A stretch of 6,652 nt of DNA from Aquifex aeolicus (lineage in GTDB: Bacteria; Aquificota; Aquificia; Aquificales; Aquificaceae): contig DQVZ01000218.1 in NCBI GenBank assembly GCA_015661465.1, forward strand, positions 1 to 6,652. The letters are read 5' to 3'. Positions within the stretch are counted from its first letter, which is position 1. Each line of letters begins with the position of its first letter. Shown one piece after another: positions 1 through 4,954 of this stretch. The notes beneath the pieces were generated by a model that made no database searches, had not been told where the DNA came from, and worked only from the letters and a program-made list of their open reading frames with translations. Made by a program: the position numbers and the translations under genes.

Positions 1-750
1 GTAGTGCTCGAGCACGTTTACAAAGAAATAAACGGCAGAAAAATTCTGAAAGATATAACCTTCGACGTAAGAGAAGGAGAGATTTTTTCAATAATAGGGG
101 GGAGTGGCAGCGGTAAAACTTCTATAACTAAGTTAATAGTGGGGCTTTGGAAACCGACAAAAGGAAAAGTGCTGGTATTCGATAAAGAAATTCCTAAACT
201 TTCTAAGATAGAACTTGAAGAGGTAAGAAAAAAAATAGGTTATGTATTTCAGGAAGGGGCTCTCTTTGACAGCTACAGAGTTTGGGAAAACGTTGTTTTT
301 TACTATCTGGAAAAGGAGAACCGTCCAAAAGATGAACTAAGGAATTTAGCGCTTGAAAAATTGAGAATGGTAAACCTCGACGAAAGGGTTTTAGACCTTT
401 ATCCTTCTGACCTCTCGGGAGGAATGAGAAAGAGGGTTGCCATAGCGAGGGCACTTGCTACTAACCCTGAGCTTGTGATTTATGATGAACCGACATCAGG
501 ACTGGACCCTATAACAAGTAGGAAAATAGATGAACTTATTTTGGAGCTAAGAGAAAAGACGGGTAGTACCGCTCTTATAGTAACCCACGATATGGTTTCC
601 GCTTTTACCATATCCGATAGAATTCTCGTTATAAAGGAAGGAGAGATTGTAGCTATAGGAAAACCTGAAGAAGTTATTGAAAATCCAGACCCTTATATCC
701 AATCCTTTGTAGGTGATATAAAAGCCTGTTTGAAAACTCTGCACATTTAA
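1..750 (+). CDS. MlaF/Ttg2A-type ABC transporter ATP-binding protein (5' end at window edge)
   Basis: This is the ATPase subunit of an ABC system of the MlaF/Ttg2A/Mkl family, which powers phospholipid movement between inner and outer membranes together with an MlaE permease and an MlaD (MCE) protein. Numbering from the GTG at position 4, it shows Walker A GGSGSGKTS (32-40), Q-loop VFQEGALFDS (81-90), signature LSGGMRKRVAIARAL (137-151), Walker B LVIYDEPTSGLDP (157-169) and the H-loop THD (194-196). The 'EGALFDS' and 'SGGMRKRVA' wording is typical of the MlaF branch rather than of importer ATPases. The frame is open through base 1, and family members usually have a few more residues before the first strand, so the true start probably lies just outside the window; GTG at 4 is a possible alternative. 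The stop is TAA at 748-750, only 10 bases before the bioH-like gene, suggesting co-transcription. No MlaE or MlaD is visible; these would have to lie upstream or elsewhere. Confidence 0.9.
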   Translation, partial: VVLEHVYKEINGRKILKDITFDVREGEIFSIIGGSGSGKTSITKLIVGLWKPTKGKVLVFDKEIPKLSKIELEEVRKKIGYVFQEGALFDSYRVWENVVFYYLEKENRPKDELRNLALEKLRMVNLDERVLDLYPSDLSGGMRKRVAIARALATNPELVIYDEPTSGLDPITSRKIDELILELREKTGSTALIVTHDMVSAFTISDRILVIKEGEIVAIGKPEEVIENPDPYIQSFVGDIKACLKTLHI

Positions 751-760
751 AATAAGCCTT

Positions 761-1384
761 ATGTTAAAAAATCCCATTTTTATTCACGGTTGGGCTTTCT
801 CTTCCCGTATTTTTGATAAGTTCAGCGGGGTAAAGTACGACTTGCCCGGACACGGTGGGAATAGAAACAACTATTCGGGAATAGATAGAATTCTTCATGA
901 AATCTTTTCACTTACTTCAACCAAGCACGACATAGTTGGATGGTCTTTGGGGGGAAGTTTGGCTCTTTTATTTGCTTACAAATTTCCCTATAAGGTAAAC
1001 AGGATTTTCCTAATAGGTACTACTCCTTTCTTCAAAGGAGCATGGGAAGAAAAGAATATAAGAGCTATGAAACTTTTGATTAAAAAGGGGGGTATAAAAG
1101 CCTTTAGAAAATTGGCTTACGGAGATTTTGAAGATTTCTTTGAGGAAAAGAACGGAATGAAGCTCCTTGAGGATTATATAAACCTCAATTTATACCCTAT
1201 CCTTTCCTGTATAAGGCAGGAGGTATATATACTTCACGGAGTTGAGGATAAAATAGTGCCTCCTAAAGAATCCTTCAGACTTCACAAATTTTTAAGATGT
1301 TCTAAATTAATTCTTCTCGGCGGAGGACATTTTCCTATTAGAGATGAAGAACACTTTAAGTCTTCAGTTCTCAAGAGCTGTTGA
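761..1384 (+). CDS. bioH: BioH-like alpha/beta hydrolase (putative pimeloyl-ACP methyl ester esterase)
   Basis: This is an alpha/beta-hydrolase of 207 residues with a full catalytic triad in family order: nucleophile S62 in GWSLGG (60-65), D163 in HGVEDKIVP (159-167) and H190 in GGGHFPI (187-193). The oxyanion-hole segment FIHGW (7-11) resembles the start of E. coli BioH. BioH removes the methyl group from pimeloyl-ACP methyl ester, ending the disguised fatty-acid cycle that BioC begins, in the cytoplasm. The assignment rests on the fold plus the overlapping bioC-like gene; sequence alone does not exclude another esterase. It is clearly shorter than E. coli BioH (about 256 residues), mainly through a small lid region between residues 88 and 152. 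ATG at 761 is the only usable start: the frame closes at TGA 731-733 and no other start codon follows. No Shine-Dalgarno is visible, so reinitiation from the ABC gene ending 10 bases upstream is plausible. The last 41 bases are shared with the next gene. Confidence 0.78.
   Translation: MLKNPIFIHGWAFSSRIFDKFSGVKYDLPGHGGNRNNYSGIDRILHEIFSLTSTKHDIVGWSLGGSLALLFAYKFPYKVNRIFLIGTTPFFKGAWEEKNIRAMKLLIKKGGIKAFRKLAYGDFEDFFEEKNGMKLLEDYINLNLYPILSCIRQEVYILHGVEDKIVPPKESFRLHKFLRCSKLILLGGGHFPIRDEEHFKSSVLKSC
1322..1326 (+). promoter_or_regulatory. possible Shine-Dalgarno GGAGG for the bioC-like gene
   Basis: GGAGG lies inside the upstream gene, in the codons for its glycine run next to the catalytic histidine. 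It is 17 bases from the ATG at 1344, longer than the usual 5-10, so it may be coincidental. It is the only purine-rich match near this start. Confidence 0.3.
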
Positions 1385-1985
1385 AACTTACGAAGAGTGG
1401 GCACTTCCTCAAAGAAAGTCTGCCCGTCTGCTGGTAGAGTTTATAAATCCCAGAGGTAAAGTCCTGGATTTAGGATGCGGAACCGGTTTTGTCTCAGAGT
1501 ACTTAGAAAACTGTGAAGTATTGGGACTGGATATTTCCCCAAAAATGGTAGAAGTATATAAAGAGCGCCACGGCATTGCGGTTCTGGGGAATGCAGAAAA
1601 TCTTCCTTTTAAGGATAAAAGTTTTGACTACGTTGTGAGTAATTTTTCCCTTCATTGGACCGATTGGAAAAAAAGTATCTCTGAAGCCATAAGGGTTGCT
1701 AAAGTTTGTGTGGGTATAGCAGTGCCGGTAAAGGGAAGTGTAAGTTTTTCTTCTTTCCCTTTCCCCGATGAAAAAGACATCCTAAATACTTTTTTCCCGA
1801 AGGAATACAAAATTCTAAATATAGAAATTCCCTTTGAAGGTTTGGACCTTATAAAGTTTTTCCATTACACGGGAACTGCGAATTATAAAGGAAAAAACAA
1901 GCTAAAGACGAGGGGAGAACTTTTAAAACTTGCAAAAAGTATAAAGGGAGAGTATTTTAGAATGTTATTTCTGAAGATACATTAA
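1344..1985 (+). CDS. bioC: BioC-like SAM-dependent methyltransferase (malonyl-ACP O-methyltransferase)
   Basis: This class I methyltransferase has 213 residues. Motif I is VLDLGCGTG (40-48), followed by an acidic post-I strand LGLDIS, then GNAENLPF and DYVVSNFSLHW, which matches the 'SN-(L/F)-x-(L/V)-x-W' region typical of BioC rather than of UbiE-like enzymes. The N-terminus FSRAVETYEEWALPQ (9-23) matches the BioC opening 'F.RAA..Y...A..Q', which supports ATG 1344 and therefore the 41-base overlap with the hydrolase. The C-terminal 'YTGTANY...TRGELLKL' also recalls BioC. BioC methylates the free carboxyl of malonyl-ACP so that fatty-acid synthase can extend it to pimeloyl-ACP methyl ester, which BioH then cleaves. 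The protein is shorter than E. coli BioC (251 residues). A general small-molecule methyltransferase is the main alternative, but the hydrolase neighbour argues for BioC. Confidence 0.82.
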   Translation: MKNTLSLQFSRAVETYEEWALPQRKSARLLVEFINPRGKVLDLGCGTGFVSEYLENCEVLGLDISPKMVEVYKERHGIAVLGNAENLPFKDKSFDYVVSNFSLHWTDWKKSISEAIRVAKVCVGIAVPVKGSVSFSSFPFPDEKDILNTFFPKEYKILNIEIPFEGLDLIKFFHYTGTANYKGKNKLKTRGELLKLAKSIKGEYFRMLFLKIH

Positions 1986-2019
1986 CTTAGCTCATAAGAA
2001 TTTTAAAATCCGTCAAGTA
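1986..2019. other. convergent intergenic gap without a clear terminator
   Basis: This 34-base A/T-rich gap separates the stop codons of two converging transcription units. It holds an all-A/T palindrome ATTTTAAAAT (2000-2009) and a 4-base-pair stem CTTA/TAAG (1986-1998) followed by AATTTT. Neither has the GC-rich stem expected of an intrinsic terminator, so termination here may depend on Rho or on collision of the two polymerases. Confidence 0.4.
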
Positions 2020-2328
2020 TCATACCTCATGCAAAATATTTGCCAAGTTTGCTGCCACTTGACTGTTAGGAACAACTAAGTCTACACCTAAATTCTTTGC
2101 TTCCTGCATTAATGAAAGGTTTTTGTGTCCGCAGTATCCTATAACCTTTATTCCTTTTTCCTTTAGTTCTTTGGATATTTCAAGACCCTTAGGTGATTCG
2201 AGATTAACAAGAGCTATACAATCTTCATCAACATTTTCTCTATTTACCAACTGAACTCCTAATGCTTTTAGTTGATTTTTTATTTTTGAAGATATAATCA
2301 GGTTAGTATCGTACAGAAATACTTTCAT
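2020..2328 (-). CDS. receiver-like small protein without phosphoacceptor Asp, coupled to lpxC
   Basis: This 102-residue soluble protein is not one I can name. Its alternating pattern suggests a CheY-like (beta-alpha)5 fold: beta1 KVFLYD (2-7), alpha1 LIISSKIKNQLKALG, beta3 CIALVNLE (37-44), alpha3 KGLEISKELKEKG, beta4 KVIGYC (61-66), alpha4 LMQEAKNLG, beta5 DLVVP (83-87) and a C-terminal helix. The position that would carry the phosphorylated Asp after beta3 is N42, the Thr/Ser after beta4 is replaced by G or C (64-67), and the beta5 Lys is missing (PNS, 87-89). It would therefore be a pseudo-receiver acting by protein contact rather than phosphorylation. The ATG overlaps the lpxC stop as ATGA (2325-2328), a layout that usually signals translational coupling and similar expression levels. 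No Shine-Dalgarno precedes it. The fold call is inference from pattern only; another Rossmann-like domain is possible. Confidence 0.8.
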   Translation of the reverse strand: MKVFLYDTNLIISSKIKNQLKALGVQLVNRENVDEDCIALVNLESPKGLEISKELKEKGIKVIGYCGHKNLSLMQEAKNLGVDLVVPNSQVAANLANILHEV

Positions 2329-3173
2329 GCTGTGTATTGTGCTACATCTTTTCTTTTAGGTCTCTGAGGTTTCTCAATTTCGGCGAGCTTTTTAACGAGC
2401 TTGTAGTTTAAACTATGACCTCCCCTAAAGGAGTAAATTTTTCCCTTCACAGGTTTTCCCAATAGGTATAAATCTCCAACTATATCGAATACTTTATGTC
2501 TTACAGGTTCATCTTTAAATCTCAATCCGTCGGGATTGTAGACTTTTTCCTTACCAAGAACCAGTGTGTTTTCCAGGCTCCCACCTTTTCCTAAACCTGC
2601 CTTTTTTATATACTCTATTTCCCAATCAAAACAGAAGGTTCTTGCTAAAACAATTTCTTCTTCATTTCCTTCAAAGAAGGTAAAACTTTGTTTTCCAAGG
2701 AAATTATTAAATTCATCTTCGTAGGTTATCTCAAGAAATTCAGAAGGTTCAGCCTTTGCGTAAGCTTTTCCGCTCGAAATTTCAACAGTATCCTTTATTT
2801 CAAAGTATTCAACTTCTGTATTTTGGTATACCGTGGAATCTTTCAAAGCCTTATAAAATTCCTGTCCGCTTCCATCCAGTATAGGAATTTCTGGACCATT
2901 TACTTCTATCGTTAAATTTGTAATTTCAAGCAAATGTAAAACCGCAAGAAGGTGTTCAACTGTTTTTATAACTACTCCTTCCCTTCCTAAATCCGTAGAG
3001 TGGTTTGTATTTACTACAAACCTATAGTTAGCTGGAATAAAGGTTCCTTCTTTGTAAAACATTATACCTTTTCCTTCCTCTTCAGGGTGAAGTACTACTC
3101 TTGCCCTTTCGCCGGTGTGGATTCCTATTCCTTCGAAGCTTAAAGTTTCTCCTATAGTTTTTTCTCTTGCCAT
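2325..3173 (-). CDS. lpxC: UDP-3-O-acyl-N-acetylglucosamine deacetylase LpxC
   Basis: LpxC is the zinc-dependent cytoplasmic enzyme that removes the acetyl group from UDP-3-O-acyl-GlcNAc, the committed step of lipid A synthesis. The protein has 282 residues, the usual length for Aquifex-type LpxC. Zinc ligands are visible as H74 (in KTVEHLLAVLH), H226 and D230 (in DEPVRHKVFD, 221-230). Catalytic residues are E73 and H253 (in GGHS). Other expected motifs are THSTD-like NTNHSTDLG (56-63), IPILDGSG (96-103), the ARTFCFDWE substrate-passage segment (177-185) and LGKGGSL (194-200). All these positions match the A. aeolicus numbering as I remember it. It starts 24 bases after the hemD stop. The frame is closed by TAA just upstream, so ATG 3173 is the first start, but no Shine-Dalgarno precedes it. 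It is followed by the receiver-like gene with an ATGA overlap. Confidence 0.97.
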   Translation of the reverse strand: MAREKTIGETLSFEGIGIHTGERARVVLHPEEEGKGIMFYKEGTFIPANYRFVVNTNHSTDLGREGVVIKTVEHLLAVLHLLEITNLTIEVNGPEIPILDGSGQEFYKALKDSTVYQNTEVEYFEIKDTVEISSGKAYAKAEPSEFLEITYEDEFNNFLGKQSFTFFEGNEEEIVLARTFCFDWEIEYIKKAGLGKGGSLENTLVLGKEKVYNPDGLRFKDEPVRHKVFDIVGDLYLLGKPVKGKIYSFRGGHSLNYKLVKKLAEIEKPQRPKRKDVAQYTA

Positions 3174-3181
3174 ACTGTATT

Positions 3182-3187
3182 TTTATA
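3182..3187 (-). promoter_or_regulatory. possible -10 element TATAAA just ahead of lpxC
   Basis: TATAAA on the minus strand ends 8 bases before the lpxC ATG. A transcript starting from it would have almost no leader, which would fit the missing Shine-Dalgarno. I found no good -35 hexamer at 15-18 bases upstream, so this is a weak candidate and may simply be A/T-rich spacer. Confidence 0.2.
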
Positions 3188-3197
3188 ATTGCAAGAT

Positions 3198-3893
3198 TCA
3201 TGCCACAGATTTTAATAGTTTAATGATGTGTTCTGTGTTGGGTTTTTGAGGTATAAGAACATCTTTGACGTCAAAACTGTAAAGGCTCTCTTTTGTAGTT
3301 TTTCCTATAGCTATGTATTTGAGCCTGAGTTTTTCCTTACCGATTCCGTACTTTTGCAAATTTGCAAAAAAGGCTTTAACCGCAGAAGGGCTGTAAAATA
3401 CTATAAAATCTCCCTTGAGTTTTTCAAGTAGAAACCTCTCATCGTAAAGTACAGGCTCTACGGTATAGACGTTTACCGGAAAAACGGTAAAGTTCTCTCT
3501 TCTGAGGAATTCAATTAATTCATCTCTTCCTATTTTTGAACGAGGAATCAGAACTTTTCCCTTTCGGAGTTTCTTAAATAGCCGTACGAGTCCTTGTACG
3601 TTTTCCTCGTCAGGTATTAAATCAGCTTTATAGCCGTATTTTTTTAGCTCTTCAGCTGTTTTTCTTCCCACCACAATGATTTTTGCTTTATCTGGGATTT
3701 GCTCCTTTTCAAGGAAATATCTGATCGCACGCTTGCTTTGGAAAACTATATAGTCGTAATCACTCAAGGGAAGTTCAAAATCAAGAGAGGTAGCTTTTAT
3801 CAGAGGAAGCTCTATGACTGTAAAACCTTCTTTCTCAAAAAGCTTTTTATCTTTCTCTATGTCTTCTTCTTCACGGGTGAGAATTATTTTCAT
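3198..3893 (-). CDS. hemD: uroporphyrinogen-III synthase HemD
   Basis: HemD closes hydroxymethylbilane into uroporphyrinogen III with inversion of ring D, the branch point for haem, sirohaem and cobalamin. The 231-residue protein shows the two-domain pattern of this poorly conserved family: an N-terminal strand and arginine KIILTRE (2-8), YDYIVFQSKRAIRYF (46-60), VVGRKTAEELKKYG (74-87), the hinge strand KVLIPRS (113-119), then in the second half DFIVFYSPSAVKAFF (162-176), IAIGKTTKESL (194-204) and the C-terminal P-NTEHIIKLL (218-227). The central FxSPSxV and IGxTT motifs are the best family signatures. Length agrees with the usual 230-260. The ATG overlaps the stop of the kinase-like gene as ATGA (3890-3893) with no Shine-Dalgarno, so translation is probably coupled to it. 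No hemA, hemB or hemC is adjacent in the window. Confidence 0.9.
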   Translation of the reverse strand: MKIILTREEEDIEKDKKLFEKEGFTVIELPLIKATSLDFELPLSDYDYIVFQSKRAIRYFLEKEQIPDKAKIIVVGRKTAEELKKYGYKADLIPDEENVQGLVRLFKKLRKGKVLIPRSKIGRDELIEFLRRENFTVFPVNVYTVEPVLYDERFLLEKLKGDFIVFYSPSAVKAFFANLQKYGIGKEKLRLKYIAIGKTTKESLYSFDVKDVLIPQKPNTEHIIKLLKSVA

Positions 3894-4861
3894 AATGGTA
3901 TAGATTCAGCATACTTCTTTGCTAATTTAAAGAACTTTTCCGCCCTTGCTTTTGCTTCCTTTTTTTCCTCTTCTTTCAAACCGGGGTCATCGAGAAGGAA
4001 AGAATTTACTTTACCACGAACGTAAGCCCTATAGCATTTGAAGAAGGGGAGCATAATTTCAAAATCCTCGTCCTTTGTAAATTCTCTGTATGCTTCCTCA
4101 TACGCTTTTGCCAAATCTTCTCTTCCAAAGTATTCCAGTTCCATAGAAAGGAAACACATGTCGTTTAGAACATCACTGTATCTAAAGCGGTCATTAAACT
4201 CTATACAATCAAAAATACATATACCATCTTCTAAAAAAGCCACATGTTCGGTTCTTATATCCCCATGACCGTCTCTAATCTTACCCTCATTAATTCTTTT
4301 TTCAAATAAATCCTTGTAAACTTCGTAAAACCTATTGGTTCTATTCTTGATAAACTCGTAATCTCCTTCATTTATTGTTATTCCTATATATTTCTCCGTT
4401 TGGGAAAAGTTTTCATCGGTGTTGAATTTCATAATCTCAATTTTTCCAAACTCATCAACTCTTTTCGCCTTCTGGTGAAAGTCTGCAACCCTTCTGGCTA
4501 CTTTTATTAAATCCTCTTTTGTCGATTTACCCAGTCTATTGAAGAGTACTCTACCTTCTGGAATTTTTCTCATTTTCACGGCATATTCTACGACCTCAGT
4601 ATCTTCTTCAACAATCCACTCACCGTTTTCTTCACTTATAGGAACCACTCCTAAATAAATCCATTGGCATAATCTCCGATTCAGTTCAACTTCCTTATAA
4701 CACATTTCCTTTCTTTTTTCCAAAGTAGAGTAATCCAAAAATCCGAAGTTTACAGGTTTTTTTATCTTGTAAACCACGTCGGAAAGGATTAAAACCCAAG
4801 ACGTATGAGTTTGAACTACACGTGCTCCTAACTTTTCTGCAAGCCTAAAAACCTTCTCCAC
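3890..4861 (-). CDS. aminoglycoside phosphotransferase-fold kinase, COG2187-like, single domain
   Basis: This 323-residue protein resembles the N-terminal half of COG2187-type proteins, which have an APH/protein-kinase-like fold and unknown natural substrate. Family hallmarks include THTSWVLI (18-25), the strand YKIKKPVNFGFLDYST (31-46) carrying the probable ATP-binding lysine (K34 or K35), E57 in a following helix, LGVVPI (70-75), the catalytic loop HGD (199-201) in DGHGDIRTEH, and the metal-binding segment FDCIEFNDRFRY (217-228). The usual catalytic-loop asparagine of APH enzymes is H206 here. Most relatives I recall carry a second, P-loop kinase domain of about 170 residues; this protein ends after the helix CYRAYVRGKV and a charged tail, with hemD immediately following, so that domain is absent. 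The start is GTG at 4861, the first possible start after an in-frame TAA; there is no visible Shine-Dalgarno. It is the first gene of the operon with hemD and lpxC. Antibiotic resistance is not implied. Confidence 0.85.
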   Translation of the reverse strand: MEKVFRLAEKLGARVVQTHTSWVLILSDVVYKIKKPVNFGFLDYSTLEKRKEMCYKEVELNRRLCQWIYLGVVPISEENGEWIVEEDTEVVEYAVKMRKIPEGRVLFNRLGKSTKEDLIKVARRVADFHQKAKRVDEFGKIEIMKFNTDENFSQTEKYIGITINEGDYEFIKNRTNRFYEVYKDLFEKRINEGKIRDGHGDIRTEHVAFLEDGICIFDCIEFNDRFRYSDVLNDMCFLSMELEYFGREDLAKAYEEAYREFTKDEDFEIMLPFFKCYRAYVRGKVNSFLLDDPGLKEEEKKEAKARAEKFFKLAKKYAESIPL

Positions 4862-4882
4862 CGAAATTTATTTTAAAGGCAT

Positions 4883-4894
4883 TTTAACGTTAAA
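4883..4894. repeat. perfect 12-base palindrome TTTAACGTTAAA, possible operator
   Basis: The sequence TTTAACGTTAAA is its own reverse complement, and symmetry does not extend further. It lies 22 bases upstream of the kinase-like GTG and upstream of the putative copB -35, a fitting place for a dimeric regulator. Given the A/T bias, chance occurrence is possible, so a regulatory role is inference. Confidence 0.35.
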
Positions 4895-4907
4895 TAAACA
4901 AATCTCT

Positions 4908-4938
4908 TTAACAGAGCTTCTTCTTATCTTACTATAAA
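4908..4938 (+). promoter_or_regulatory. possible sigma-70 promoter for copB
   Basis: TTAACA (4908-4913) matches five of six -35 bases. Downstream, TATAAA (4933-4938, spacer 19) or the overlapping TACTAT (4930-4935, spacer 16) could be the -10. The inferred start would fall close to or within the ribosome binding site, giving a very short leader, which lowers confidence. Confidence 0.3.
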
Positions 4939-4939
4939 C

Positions 4940-4946
4940 GGTGGGG
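4940..4946 (+). promoter_or_regulatory. ribosome binding site of copB
   Basis: GGTGGGG ends eight bases before the ATG at 4955, the best placed Shine-Dalgarno-like sequence in the window. It supports this start, and the frame offers no start codon within about ten codons upstream. Confidence 0.55.
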
Positions 4947-4954
4947 TAATAAAA

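Larger units (their letters stand above)
4862..4954. promoter_or_regulatory. divergent promoter region between kinase-like gene and copB
   Basis: Ninety-three A/T-rich bases separate two divergent start codons, so promoters for both the minus-strand operon and the metal ATPase should lie here. I saw no TACA-type or other operator that I can assign to a known copper regulator. The most distinctive element is a 12-base palindrome, listed separately. Confidence 0.6.

Noticed and set aside
1986..2004. CTTA/TAAG hairpin followed by AATTTT as a terminator for the bioC transcript
   Set aside because: A four-pair A/T-rich stem is too weak, especially for a thermophile, and the T-run is only four bases.
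3472..3491. Inverted repeat TTTACCG / CGGTAAA with a six-base loop
   Set aside because: It lies inside hemD coding sequence with no T-run after it on either strand; several 7-base stems with short loops are expected by chance in a window of this size.
3583..3600. Short inverted repeat CGTAC / GTACG
   Set aside because: Only five base pairs, inside hemD codons, with no terminator or site context.
3699..4025. Plus-strand open frame of 108 codons spanning the hemD/kinase junction
   Set aside because: Its composition is a low-complexity F/S/K-rich complement of two genes with clear family motifs on the other strand.
3890..4861. Aminoglycoside resistance gene
   Set aside because: The fold is shared, but the COG2187-like motifs and the housekeeping operon context argue against a resistance determinant.
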